A stretch of 64,000 nucleotides of DNA from positions 55,289,812 to 55,353,811 of the forward strand of contig CM049314.1 of NCBI GenBank assembly GCA_026874595.1. Direction: 5' to 3'. Source of the DNA: Sipunculus nudus. Lineage: Eukaryota > Annelida > Sipuncula > Golfingiida > Sipunculidae. Below are positions 1 to 13,685 of the stretch, piece after piece. The translations under genes were made by a program, and so were the position numbers. Each line of letters begins with the position of its first letter. The first letter of the stretch is position 1. The notes beneath the pieces were generated by a model, which saw only the letters and a list, made by a program, of their open reading frames with translations, was not told the origin of the DNA and did no database searches.

Positions 1-3000
1 GAATTACAGATCCCGACCAGGCAATCAGGTCTCGGGCTGTAACATTAACAGCTGCAATCATGGGTTTGAATATTTTTCTTCCGCCAGCTCTGAAGATGAC
101 AACACCCTGCACACTGTTTAATCAATTTCTTCAGGCAGAACATGCTAAAAAAGCAGGGAGAAAAAACAGGGCCCTGATTAAACGCCCTATTCCCAGGGAT
201 CTGAGAGAATTCCATCTGTGTTTATATATGCTGTCTTAAAAAAGCCTTCAGTTAAGGTTATGTAAATTCAAAATATACAACATCCAATTTCCTGAAATTC
301 AAAATACAATTTAGTACTAAAATATGTACATATCATTTCTTTTAAGCGTGTATGGGCATTCACTGAAGGAGTTGATGTCAATCAGTACATTTTCATTCTG
401 TTTTATTCTATTTCTTGATTCATTTGTCACATCAGCAAAATTTAACAATACCACCAATTTTAAAATAATCTGCTTAAACACATCAGGATTTATTTCTCGT
501 CTCAGCCAAATTTAAACAGAATGATCAATAGTGTAAAATCTCACTAAAAATCAGTTAACGCTATCTTTAACTGCCAGCTACTTGATCAATGGGCACATCA
601 ACTGAGCAGGCAATTAGTGTGGACGATTAATGACCAGACTTGTCCACTGTAAACATGTCCACATCCAACCATAGTGTCTCAACCAATTATACACGGGGAT
701 ATCTACAACTACAGTGGACACAGGGTGACAAACCTCACTACCCCATGCTGAGGTCACTGGGGGTTATGTTTACACCCCCAGGGGTTTACAATAAACAGGG
801 TGGCACATCATCTCACCAGACCCTGACCTCAGGGTCAAGATCTCACCCTTGGGATTACAATGGATCCAGCACCCTGAAGCAACTTGGAAAGGGTGGGGGG
901 GGGGTATCATCCGAAACACACAACAACAATGAAGGGGGACCATCTCAGAGCAGTCAGAACAGAAAACCTGATAGTTACTGGAAATTAAATGATAAGTTAC
1001 TGGATATTATGGAAAAGTAATGACAAATGAAGCACACTTGTCATGTGATAATACAAGCTCACAAAGCTTCACAAATTTGGGTATTTTCAGAGCACCTGGT
1101 TGACAAAGCACACAAAAGCCTAGATCTGATTTTTCATTTTACATTTCTTGACATATATTCACCATGATAAAACACAGTTACATGATATCTTAACAAAGTA
1201 TATGTTGTGACCGTCTTTTTCTTGTGAGAATGTAAATTGTGAGAGACAAGATTTTATCATTTTTTATGCAAAATCAAACTGGATACAAGCAATCATAAAA
1301 TGCAAAGTAAAAATGAGTATGGTGCTTGTATAGTAAACATGCCATTTTTTTTTCTTTTCTCATTTCTACTATTCTGGTCTGTGACACTTTGTCTCAGTCA
1401 GTAATGGTGTTTCCCACAACATTATTAAAGGAATACATCATGGTTAACTGACCTTGAACAGGAAAAAGGCCTGGTTCTGGGACAAGATGTGCCTATTGCC
1501 TTTAATTTCCCGGGTCAAAAGGTTCCTAGCCAAACTGTCTGTGGATAAAATTCTTGGAATTCTTCGTTAACGACTCCAAGAGACATTTCTGTCTTCAAGA
1601 CAATTAGTAGGTAAAACCATTATAGCTGAGTTCTCTTTAACTCCACTGGGACACATTAAGTCAAGTTTTCAGGAACTGAACTGGGAATAAAACAAAATTC
1701 AAACCAACTTGACTATACTGACTAATAGACTACATCCATGTTTATTTATGTTACAAATTGAGGATAATTTGTTTCAGTACATCGTATCTTATCAAGAGAA
1801 GTCTCTAGATACGTGGCCTCTTTACTGCCACATAAAATTCCTTCCCTTGCTGATACTAGAATTTCAATGTCCAATACTCAGTGGGGAAATTATTAAACAT
1901 CATAACACAGGAGTATACATAAACTACAAAGACCTGAGAGTTTTATAGAGAAAACAGAATGATATGCAGTGATTCACTGGAGACAGTGTAACAATATTAC
2001 CCAAGGAGCATCACACATAACTGGGACCGTATGAGAGCAAATCTGGCCACTCATTTTCTCAAATGAAACATATAAACATAAAACAGATTCCAATGAATTC
2101 AAGGAAATGTCTCGTCTAGCCATTTCATGACTGGATCAGAATATTTCCGAGTTAATGGTTATCTTTGGTGTGCAGGCTGACTATGAACAAATTGATTAAT
2201 TTTCCGTTTCCATCACGATGGGGTCCATTTGTGGATGTATCCAAAATTACAGATTTCTTAGATTTTTACGGGCAAGCCCAGTATGAAATTTCAGTAAATA
2301 TTAAAAAAAAAAACAACAGTAAATATCCCAAAAGGAATGCATGATAATGTATTTATCAAAGTCCCGATGAGACTTTGAGGAAAAGTTGCAAGGCAGGGCC
2401 TCATAGACAGAGTGGCAGCTCTGTGTAATCTGCATCAGTGTAATTGACTATAGATTATTCATGCATTATTTCACAGTGAAATGGAACGCCACACCACCGT
2501 AAACCCCCAGACCCTCAGCCACCAATAAGAAGAGGCCTGGCTTAATTAGATTTCTCCGCTGGTTTCACTGCCGCTTGATCCGCTGGTCATCAGGTCTGAC
2601 AGGGTGACCCCCTCACGATTCTTGAACTATTTTGGTTGTTACTGTGTTTAATTTGGTGATGCCTGACTACACCAAAGAATGCCCAAATAATCCTGGTCAC
2701 ACCTGCCATATATAAAGGTCGACTGCAGTTTTAGAGGGCTGATTTTCAAGAAGAATAAATAACTGATTTATCCCCTCGTGCTTTAGAAGAAATATTGTTG
2801 GCGAGAGGGAAACAGCTCATGTGTCTAAGGTCACAACACTGATTTCAAACACAACACAGTCAATATAAACTACTCCCTTTGAATTACAAATCCTGGCTTT
2901 TACATTCATCTAATGGTCACATTTGGTGGATGCTCCCTGGAAAATTATTTTGTACCATAAATATTCTGATCATCACATTTACAGGCTCCTTGTAAGGGTA

Positions 3001-5400
3001 GTGTAGGCTATTACCACACAAGAATACTTCAGATTTTATTAGATGAAGTCATGTGACATCTCTCACCCAATTAATACCTCTTAACACAGAATGATATTAG
3101 AATATTCTGGGTATGCAAATTAAATCAATCAATTCCAAACATTTCGTAAGTCATCACCAAGCCAAATTTATACATATTTTGCATTGAAAAATTGAAACTC
3201 AATTAAATATCTTTACAGTGTTGCCATGGCAACAAGTACCTGAGTAAGAGTCAGGTAATGCCTATTTAGCTTACTCAAGTTTAAAATATGTTACTCGCTT
3301 CAGCCTGGGTAACAGGAGTAAAGGTATGGTGGCAGCATGGCTGATACCTTTACATGATGGTCATGTGTGCTGGATTATATCCAACCCTCCCAGCCACAGA
3401 AAGTGGTACAAGTGCAGTGCTGAGTCCTGGCTGTGAACCATAGTAAGGTTAATACTCCACATGGTACCAAAAGGTCACCAGGTGCATTTATATGCCATCA
3501 TAAAAAGCACTGATAATAAAATTATTACCTATAATCCACCGTGTTTACAGGAACAGCTGAATGTTTGTACAGTTGAATCAACCCATATTACAGCTGATGC
3601 ACTTCACAGCTTTGAAATAACCCCCACTAACTGTTAAGTACTAAAGTACTCCAGGGTGTCTGGATAAGGGGAGTTTACAAGCAAAGGGTGCTGTTACAGA
3701 CACCAAGTCTTGCTGTTACAGATCCCAGAGCCCCGCTTTCACCAGGTGCTCCCAGCTCTGCCAGAGTGTTACCTGCCTAAGGGCAAGGCTGCCAAGAAAC
3801 AATTAACAATCCTTGAGGCTGACTTCAAGGAAACAACATCCAGGAAACAGGAGCTGTATTTATCAAAGCTTGCTTCTGGCTCTGTTTATCCTGGTACAGC
3901 ACTGCTGCCCCCATCTTAATCATTACCAATAATGCCCTAGGCCAGTATAGTGTAATGGGGAAAAATAACCAACCTGAGTTACTGACCTCAGAAAATCTGC
4001 AATATACAAATAGCTATGTCTGTTACTGTATCTTTTATCTTTTGACACAACAAAGATTTATAAACCCACAAAGCTGAGTCAGAGGCTTGTATATTTTGAC
4101 AAAATGGGTGTTTCCCCAGAATACAAGGAATCTAATTTTTCCACTGTCAGACTACAAACAACTTTGACTAGGGTAGTTTTTGTAACACCATCAGCTTTGC
4201 TATCAATAAGAAAAACAACTTTTTGCTCACAGACTCCAAAATAAATTTACATTTTTTAACAGTTCTACAAGATGTTACTGTTAGAGAAGGAGTTGCACCT
4301 TTAATTAGAAACAGATATTCAGAAAAAAATTTCTCAAATTCCAAATCTATGAATTTACTCAAAAACATGCACATTTTCCTGTAATACCTGTAGAAAGTAC
4401 AAATATCTCCATACTAGTTCTTTAAACAGGGTGGAAGAATGGTCACTTTTTACATAAAGACAAAATAAGTGCAAATATATAAGAGGCACATCCCCCCCAC
4501 ATCTATATATAGTGAGCACTTCTCTATTATGAACACCAGATGTGGTTCATAATGCAAAATTTTGATTTCCATAATAGGGAAGTTCTATGGAGGTTCTAAA
4601 TTTTAACTTTCATTCCTACATTAATGTTTTCAAGATGGTGTCTCAGTAGTTTTTTATATTTTTTTTAAAAGAAAACCCTTTCTTGTTTCTCCTTCATTCA
4701 ATAAATCACATCCTGCTTTTGGTTTTCAGCCAGGGTGTCTAGGAAAATATTGCTGTTACAACATCCTGGAATTTTCACCTCTGATTTATGTGTCTGTAAT
4801 CACCTTCACTGCACAGTACAATCAAACTGTGTTGTGACATCAAACACATAACAGCTGCTGCAGTGTTCTAACACAACATAGTTACATCTCCTTAAACCAC
4901 AATCATAATGAATGCATCTGTGTCTATATATAACAGCATGCCAGTGATTGCTCTGTCTGTGAAGGTCAAGGCCACTTCAACATGATATTAATTATCATTT
5001 ATGGCAGTACTGCATTAGCTCACCAGTGCCACCAAGTGTGTATTCAATGAAACAATGTAATTTATATATCATGTAGGTATTCTTACATGTAAATTTATTT
5101 GTGTACCTAAGATAAAGGAATAACAAAGGTATTGAAAGATTATGAGATTCAAGGTACCAACTTATGGTAAAGGTACCAGTCTATAGATCTGTTGCTTTGA
5201 AAAGTGAAAATGTGAAATTACAAAATAATTTAAGAAAATATATAAAAATATGAATATAAAACATTCATTTCCAGTGTGCCCACAAGTTGCCACTTAAATG
5301 CATGAATGTCTTACTTTGGCATTAACCCTTTACTGTTCAGATTAGCCTGTGGATTGTCACACTCCTACTGTTCAGATTTATTTTGCATTTTTTCCACATT
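1..5400. other. Non-coding, AT-rich; probably intron or 3' flank of the kinase gene
   Basis: I see no exon of the kinase gene and no other gene. ORFs of up to 126 codons occur (for example 640-1020 and 3710-3919, plus strand), but they lack family resemblance and splice support. CpG is sparse. The only distinct short signal is the palindrome at 3229-3244. Confidence 0.5.
3229..3244. promoter_or_regulatory. RFX X-box-like palindrome
   Basis: TGTTGCCATGGCAACA is a perfect 16-bp palindrome that contains GTTGCC-AT-GGCAAC, the typical two-half-site RFX (X-box) motif. It lies in non-coding DNA. Function is inferred from the motif only. Confidence 0.4.
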
Positions 5401-5469
5401 TTGACATGAATCTATATAAGAGACATCAACTCAGTAACCGTTAAAGGTATCTTTGTGAAATTTTCAGCT

Positions 5470-6970
5470 TTTACTGTCAGGTATATGTCCTTCATGTTAT
5501 TTCATTTATTTTGTACATACCTGGTTTGATATGTATGTAACTAAGGTATATACAGGTAAAAACAGGTAAATCTGTACTACCTGTATTTCCACTCACTGGT
5601 ATATCACCAAAATGACCCCTTTCATCCTGTTCAGGTAACCCATGAACCATTTGATAAAAAAAGGGAAATGTAAGGATTTTTTTTTCACTCTAAGTTAATT
5701 ATAAATTAAAGGTAAGAAAAAGGTAAATGATTTGGTTTAACACTGGAAAGGGAACCACCGACGAACCAGAATGTGCTAGTAAAATTGGATTTTTCTGTGG
5801 AAATCATATATTTTTCACCTGAAAAGCTTGCTGACCAAAAGAGCACATTCTATGACTATTAACATATAACACATATGTTTACCAGTACAGGTAAGAAAAG
5901 GTAAATTATTTTTTTTTCTGAATATGTACGCAAACACCTTGTTCATCATTATAGTTACTATAAATTAATACCTTCTCTATTTATGGACTGTATAATTAAT
6001 TTTGATATAAGAACAGGTGCTTTTAATACAGTAATTAAGTTACCTATGTGAATAGTACCTTTGTTCTTCAACTGATCTAATTACCTGTGACAGTGACAAA
6101 ATCATGCTGAAAAGTGGCTGGTGAGAATATGGAAAAACAAGTGTCAACTGTGTAAAACCATTATATTTTGATTTTTCAGACATGTAAAACATAAATTGAT
6201 AATTTTGGTTACAGTTACACATAAAAACATACTCACCTGTACAGGTGAGTTCAGGTAAATCCAGGTAAATTATTTTTTAATGAAGTATATATTTTATACA
6301 TGTAATTAGGGAGAACAAAAAAACAAACAACTTAATTTTGAGTGCCATGTGTAAAATTTATGAATTACAGGTACTAACTGCACTATTTATTGGGTTACCT
6401 GAAATGATACCTTTGATCTTAAACAGATTTAATTACCTTTGTAAGTACAGAATATAAAGACAACTTTTCATTTTAAAAGTGGAAAGGAAATTTTTGAAGG
6501 AGTCAAAACAATATGCAGAAGCTATCTTTCAATTAACTGCACAGCCATGAGACTTATGCATTTCAATTTTGCCAATTGCTACCTGTAAAAGTTTACTCAC
6601 CTGCACAGGTAAGTTCAGGTAAATAAAGGTAAATTCTCATTATTTAAATTTAAATAATATATTGCACTTGTTATAAGGAACATCGCAATAAAAACTATTT
6701 ACTTTTGCCCAATGTGCAAAATATATAATTTATGGGTGTAAAATGCACAGATAATCTGGTTACCTGTAATATACCTTTTTATGTCAAATTAATATATTTT
6801 AACATGTGCAGGCAAAAACAAATCGCCGACGGATTATAAAATAAAATCTGGAAAATTGTGTCTACTCTGTTTGTTTACATTTCATGCAATAATAAAATTG
6901 CTGTTCAGTTGGTCTGTCGCGTTTATCTGCACAGGTGAAAATCCAGGTGTGACAGGTAAACAGGTGTGCA
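5470..6970. repeat. Diverged ~350-bp tandem array rich in CAGGTA/TACCTG
   Basis: Similar blocks start near 5550, 5883, 6231, 6595 and 6929 (spacing roughly 330-365 bp). Each has a core such as ACAGGTAAGTTCAGGTAAAT and an upstream partner like GTTACCTG...ACCTTTGATCTT...TTACCT. The copies are well diverged, so the array is old. CAGGTA or TACCTG occurs at least 15 times. 6231-6250 is a perfect palindrome and 6595-6614 a near one. Confidence 0.7.
6231..6250. promoter_or_regulatory. 20-bp palindrome with E2-box and donor-like ends
   Basis: ACTCACCTGTACAGGTGAGT is its own reverse complement. It contains CACCTG/CAGGTG (E2-box) on both sides, and it reads ACAG-GTGAGT, a good 5' splice-site consensus, on both strands. 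The homologous site at 6595-6614 differs at few positions. Confidence 0.5.
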
Positions 6971-7444
6971 CTTGGTTCGATCAACGATTAGCCTTAATAA
7001 ACGTTGATATATCCAAATCTTTCCCATTCTAAACAGTGCAAATGTACTAAAATTTGAAATAAAAATCAAAACAAATATGTCTTACACTTGTGAAAACTGT
7101 TATTTTCCTAATTGAGGGAATCCATGCAATTTCTTTTGAAGTACCCGCCCCTCCGCGGCTGACGGTGATTGAGCGATAATGAGTGAATTCAGCAATGTGT
7201 AGCACACAAGGTACATTAATGACGCGGTTTTGCGGACTTTAGTCGCAGGATTAACCTATCTAGTCAATATAACGGAAAATAAAATAAATTACCTGTAAAC
7301 TTTTACTGGGCAATTAAGATGCAAGACGACACGTCTGTTTGGGTTTCTTTCCTGAATGGTCCAATTCAACCGCGTCATCCCTCAGCCAGCGATGACGCAC
7401 TGACGCTGCAAACTTTTCTCACCCAATCGCATCTACTTTTACAT

Positions 7445-7540
7445 CGGCAAGGTTCACGTGACTGGGTCTGGCGTGTTTACTTTGTAAAGTCTTTTAAATG
7501 GACAAGGTTCACGTGACTGAGTCTGGCATGTTTATTATAA
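7445..7540 (+). repeat. Tandem duplication carrying two CACGTG E-boxes
   Basis: The sequence CAAGGTTCACGTGACTGGGT, continuing with CTGGCGTGTTTA, is repeated about 55 bp later with few changes. Each copy holds one CACGTG, at 7455-7460 and 7510-7515. Confidence 0.7.
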
Positions 7541-7583
7541 GAGGCATCATGAGATGTAGTGCCGACTGGCGGTCGAATTATTC

Positions 7584-7608
7584 TTTTTTTTTTTTGGGGG
7601 GGGGGGGG
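7584..7608 (+). repeat. T-run followed by G-run
   Basis: About 12 T are followed by about 13 G. The G-run could form a G-quadruplex and is prone to length error in assembly. Confidence 0.8.
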
Positions 7609-9729
7609 TTGTTTGTTGGAGTTACCTTGAAACATCCTTTCACGTCATGCAATATATGTATATGCATTAGAATGGATTCTTTCCCGCAGGGATCAGAAAC
7701 AATGAGAACACTGATAATAATAATTCATTACATATATAATATATATGCACATTAATGTAAACAAATCGTTATTAACAAGAATATAAAATAACAGAAAATC
7801 AATATTTTTTATTTTTGGAAAGGTGTTTTTAAAATGTGCTATTGGGATAATGCACATAATACCAGTTTATAAACGTGGGAAAATGATACTAAACTGTGAG
7901 GTAACACCAAAGAAACATGTTTTTCACAGTACATTTTAATGTATGTTATGTTATTCAAATATATAGGCCTACGTATGTCCAACAATGCTTATCAAAATTA
8001 TGCCTAGTTACTATGATTTCATAGCAGTACATTCTGGTATCTTAGAGGAAAATTGCATGTACATATCTTTATGCACTTACTTATCCAGGTCTTCAATTTG
8101 CACTTTATTTCAGTGACATTTAAATGAAGCATAATTACGTTATGAAATTAATATAAAATGGAAATATAATATATAATCACATTTATTCAATTCAACTTCA
8201 CTTGAAGAAAAGTAGGAAATTTATTTAATAATTTTGAGACGCACAATTCCTTGGTTAACTAGATGTATACATGAGACCTAACTTCAAATCATATATCTAA
8301 TCTGGTAACCTCCGTATGCAACTTTGTACATTTAAGCCCTCATATAGTCAGAATGCAGAAGTCATGCACTGCTGATAAAATTTCAGCTTCAGCAGGAATG
8401 CATGCGGTCTCCCCAGGCTGCAAGGAGGTGATTTCACGGAGATGCAGAGTTCCAGTTAATTATAAAAAAACATGCAGCAACAATTCAATAATTCTAAAGA
8501 AGCTTCTGGAATGTTCCAAAAACTTCTAATAAGTTATGATCCCTTGGGTGTTTGTTTATTTATTTATTTTGTATTCACCAGTCCCGTCAGCTGTAGAGAC
8601 GCGGACCATGACCTACACCTTGCTATTATACATGTCGTTCGGTTCCCGAACATTGTAAATGATATCCTTTGTTGATTAATGTAATAGGTGCCAATTTAAA
8701 GTAGTAATGTTCACTCCGAATCCCCGCCTGGTTGGCCACATGGTGTGTGCTGTCTTTCCGCTAAAATCTTCTGTGTGATAGGAAAATTTCCTAGTGCTAA
8801 TAAAACTGTCAATCAAACGTGAAAATGACAAGGTCGGGTGGGTAAAAATAGAAGCCGACACCCTGTGGTATTTTAGGTCTTCGAAAGGGGCAAGTTTGAG
8901 ACAAAGCCATCAAACATTTTGCAATATAGATATATTTGTATACCTGCTTCTTTTAAATCTTATCTTACAGCAATGGAAAGGTACAATTATATTTCAGTAT
9001 AATTTGTCCACCTGCATGGTTTCTCGTCATTTTGAATACACCATGCGCATGCATATCGAAAGTCCGCATCTTCGGTCTTTATATTTTACTTTTCACTGTG
9101 TCACCGTCACTATATATATACGCTATAGCTTCTAATTTAAGATTGGCAAATGCATTTTATTCATTTGTCCTGCATGTATCATGACTGAGACTGACTCCGC
9201 CGTATGACTTTAAAGGATTATCATGACCAAGACACATTTTCCATATTTAATCCCTGGGCCATGCATGCACGGTGACTGGGTTTTGAGAGCGATATCAATA
9301 TAAAGCGGCGTTTATACCGGGCGCACGGTATATGCGATATATATGCAGGCGGTCTGCGGTACACAGTATGTATATTTTTTATGAATATAGGCAGCGAATG
9401 AAACCGATTTGAGAAATTGACATGGATGAAATGTAAAAAGGAGTTATAAGTTCTGGTATTAGTGGTAAGATTTTATGTTTAAAAGGTACAAACATTTAAC
9501 GCAGTACTATTCCTTACAACAATGAACAGCCTGTTATAGGCAAACATGTATTACCAAAAAAAATTATTTACTTCAATTCATAATATAATAGGTCATATTT
9601 TTAAAATTTTATTTGCTATGTGCCATATATATTTAAGGATGTTTTGCAGCTCCTCCCAAAATCTGTTTCACTGGCAGTGACAGTGCTTTTTTCAACCACT
9701 AATGAAAATTATTATACGCACATACTATA

Positions 9730-9830
9730 TACATGTGTATATATATATATAGGCCTATATACACACACACGCACACACAAAAGCGCGCACACGTGCACGT
9801 ACACATGTAGCCTATACATATACAGAAAGT
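9730..9830 (+). repeat. Dinucleotide microsatellite patch (TA/CA)
   Basis: The patch holds a TATATATATATA stretch, then ACACACACACGCACACAC, then GCGCACACGTGCACGTACAC. It is alternating purine-pyrimidine DNA, a possible Z-DNA former. Confidence 0.7.
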
Positions 9831-11811
9831 ACTACACATATACAAATTTGTAAAATCTGTTCAGTATGTGTTGAAACCGTATTAATACATATTTGTTCAA
9901 GCGTATAATGCAGTTCCACGTACGTCGTATAATAATTACATCAATATTTCATGAAGTATATTATCTTTATATTTTACACTGGAAAATTAACTATATCCAT
10001 AAATTATCTGGCTCTTTCTAAGTTAAGACGGTATTAATTTTATTTTCTTGTGCACGGCCGATGGTGCCCGATAACGATTGTACATAGAATGTTTGGCACA
10101 GAAATGATCACTAGTAAACAATCAGACATCACAAATATATACGACATGATATATGACAGGATCTTCGATTTTTATTTATGAAGATATATTAATATTTAAA
10201 ATAAATACTCATCTTATTATATGATATCGGTAAAACATGGTTTTCCAGTGCCATTACATGACACAATTAGGAGGTCACTCAGATCACGTGCGTGGTGTCT
10301 GTCAAACGCGTCAGTCAGTCGGACGGCGATCATTGGTCACAAATTAAACCAATAAAAAAAGGGATAATATATGATCTTGGAAATATTTAACGGAAGTTAA
10401 CTCTGTAAACACATTGCACTTGGTTTTCTCACTGGAATTGATAGCCAACATTTAGTGATTTACCAATTTCTGATGAATTTAGCGCAAGTGTCTGATTTTA
10501 CTCTCGCAGGCGACATGTTACCAGGGCCCACGTAACAAGGCCACGTGAGTGAAAGTCAATCATTTTTATTTTTTTCCAACAAGTCGGCGTCTGCGCCAGT
10601 TTGGATCTTGGTCACATGTTAGAACAACTCTTGACGTTCTGCTCTTTCATTTAAGTACAAATATGATAGATGATATTTCACCCCCAAAACTTGCCCCAAT
10701 TACGGGTATGTAAAATGGGCTTTAGCGCGCCCTGGCAGGCGCCTTTGAATTCTAGGCCTGTGACAAACCGCGCGCCCGCCAAGGCGGTATTGGAGTTTAA
10801 AGGCTTAAAAGTGAAGCATTAGGCATATACTTACAGGAAAATCATGAATTTTTTATGTTTTTAATAATTTTTTTTTATTTCCAAAGAATATATATAACAA
10901 GACAAATAAAATTGTCATGAGAACCACATTTAAATTCAGATTTAACTGAAGCAATTGGTGTGGGAACAATTAGATAAAAAGAAACTCTTTCATTTTTCTT
11001 TTTCTTAAGTTATTTCAGCTTGCTTTACTGAACATTGGTAAGGGCTACTGCAGGCATGAATTGAAAATTAATATGCCAGACAGACTTCGTGGATGGGCAG
11101 CCAGCTGGATAAAGTGGTACTGTGCGGTGTGAAGCCTTCAGAATATGACTTGTAAATTCTGTGAAGCAGCAGACCTCCTAAGAGAGTTTGTGTGTCGCTG
11201 CCAGTTTCTGGTGCAGCCAAAGCAAAAAGGGACCCGGAACTGGCTCAGGGTGTGATTTAAGCTTCCCTGAAGGATGGGCTCCCTATACAGTACAAAAGAA
11301 TGGACAGCACTCCACCAAATTAGCTCTCCACGCCCAAGACAATGAAAATGTTACAGCACTGGCAAGAAGTGTAATGTTACAGCAAACATCACATGTTGTT
11401 CATCAACACGTTCTCTGGGGATGTTCTCTGTGGACGTAACCCAGGGTCACCATGGCTGCGCTAACGAGGCGGACTAGGTTCTCTTGGCATATTCACTTCT
11501 ATGCAATTAGCCTAATTGCCTTAACTAGCATTTTGTTCAGGGAGAAAAAGTGAGAATATATGACAAATCACAATAATCGATCCCAGGGACTTTCATTCAC
11601 AGAAATATTCATGAACCAGTACCACAGAGAATACAGATGTACTAACAGAACTTGCAAGGAACTCATATTTAAGGTCCTCATGTACAATTGAAGGAACAGT
11701 AAATTTATGGCATTACTGCAGAGACAGATGAAATTATGACAATTAATGTTCACTTTGATTTTACTGGACCACTGATTTTGTTTGGATAGGTAACACGGTA
11801 CACAATACTCT

Positions 11812-11813
11812 TG

Positions 11814-11854
<41 letters not shown>

Positions 11855-11867
11855 TTTTAATAATATA

Positions 11868-11900
<33 letters not shown>

Positions 11901-11905
11901 CAGAT
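11812..11905 (+). repeat. (TA)n then (GATA)n microsatellites
   Basis: A TA run of about 40 bp at 11815-11853 is followed by about eight GATA units near 11868-11900. These are probably polymorphic. Confidence 0.9.
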
Positions 11906-13589
11906 ATGTATCATTTATTTATACTATTCAGTTGCAGCACAGCTGTTATCCGTCCATCAATCTGACATATACAGTCATTTTATTATAGGTGCTATCATTC
12001 CTGGACAATTACAAGTGTGCGCTGGGCATTCCTGCGTGGAAATCAGGTAGTGATCTGTGACGAAGGTGAACAAAACCCACACCTGTCACACCTGACGAAA
12101 ACTTTGTCACTTGTACATCACCTGTACCCCCTAATGTTACCGTATCCTGTCTTAATATACCCACACAAGGAAACAGCAACTGGCCCTGGCTATGAGTGTG
12201 ATATCACCACTACTTTAGCTACAACTTGATTTATGGGATTATCATCTGCGACAAATCTTGTAAAACGTGCGCAAGTGGATACCCCGCCAGGGATCATACA
12301 AATGTCACAGACTTTATTAGCTTCTGGACTACTTTTTTTGTACCTGACCTTATAATGAATAAATGCAGTTGTTTTGCATTTCTTTTCTGTGACAGTAATT
12401 GTTTGAGACAGGAATATACATTCCCAAATTAACCTTTTCAAGAAATACTTTGTATATTTTCTCCTGCATAATTGGTGTCTCATACATTATATCAGATATA
12501 CTAGAGCACTTCACTTACAATTTCATTTATTCATAATGGTAATAGAGTGAACATATTTGTATATTATATAATATGATATAAATAATATATACAAATATAT
12601 ATTTCTGTATACTTTTGTATATTATATCATATAATACACAAAATTATATTATATTATAAAACGTTAGACTTATACCAACAACTAAAATGTGACTTTCACA
12701 TCAATATCTGGATTACCTTAGAGACAGAATTTTTTTATCTTCTTATATGATGGTTTAATCATCTGCCAGATAAAACTATATGTATCCTTTGAAGTCTTGT
12801 CAAAGAAATATAAATAAATGTTGCTAAGGAAAAGGTCAGCATTTATAAAAGCATAATCCTATTAACATGATTCTCTTTTATCATTCTGTAATACATAGGC
12901 ACAGACTCCATGAGAAATAAATTTCTTTCATGTTTTAAGTGTGTTGGCACAAGCTCCTAAAGATATAGATTTCTTTCATGTTTTTAATGCGTGGGCACAC
13001 ACTGCAGTGTTGACAGTGTATGCCAGGAATGGCATTAGAAGAAAGTGACAAAATCTTTATACTCCATCATGTATCATCATAAACATGACAGGCTGGACAT
13101 TTCAGGTGACAGACAGCTTGGTGTGACCTTTTCAATAAGTAAACACTAAGCCAGTCTTAGAGGACTGAAACTTGTAAAGCAATAAATCAACTGTTAATGA
13201 AACAAAATTCTAGAGGACAGACCACCAGCTGTAGTGCTGTCCAATGCACCTGCTTGGCTTGGTTTAGAAAATGGAAATTTACTTCTATCCTGTTAAGAAA
13301 CTGCCATGAATTATGCATTTCATTTGCCCATTTCTTCTCATGCATTATGCATGAGGTGACCTTTGGCCTTTTACATTGTATTTTTCAACACAGCTGGAAC
13401 TGTGTAAAAATCTGGTGTATGAACTGACAGGTGATTATTTGTGTTTTTTTTTGTACCAAACTGTACAAATAATATGTTCTGCTACACACCTGCAGTGTTG
13501 TATACTGTATGAGTACAATTTGTACAGGCAATCAGAGTACAGCTGTTTGTACAATATACAAATTCTAATATGTTAACCGACTGCATGTT

Positions 13590-13685
13590 TACTAATATCC
13601 TAGCATCTTCATATATTTAATATTTTTCCTAAACAATATTTATTAATATTCTAACATCTTCATATATTTAATATTTTTCCAAAAC
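13590..13685 (+). repeat. Two-copy tandem repeat, ~60 bp
   Basis: TAGCATCTTCATATATTTAA followed by TATTTTTCCTAAAC recurs as TAACATCTTCATATATTTAA followed by TATTTTTCCAAAAC about 60 bp further on. Confidence 0.75.

Larger units (their letters stand above)
6800..10800. promoter_or_regulatory. CpG-rich domain, candidate internal promoter or enhancer
   Basis: CpG dinucleotides are visibly frequent here (for example 7140-7260, 7380-7460, 9240-9360, 10280-10340, 10720-10800) and scarce in the flanking DNA and over the kinase introns. CACGTG E-boxes occur at 7455, 7510, 9790, 10285 and 10542. An NRF1-like TGCGCATGCA lies at 9044. Two CCAAT boxes near 10330-10350 lie beside the 10285 E-box. In invertebrates with gene-body methylation this pattern suggests an unmethylated regulatory region. 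No transcript start is shown. Confidence 0.4.

Noticed and set aside
640-1020. 126-codon plus-strand frame, Ser/Thr/Gly-rich
   Set aside because: No recognisable domain, low complexity, no splice or promoter context. A real exon cannot be excluded but is not supported.
3710-3919. 69-codon plus-strand frame
   Set aside because: It has fairly balanced composition but no family match and no clear exon boundaries.
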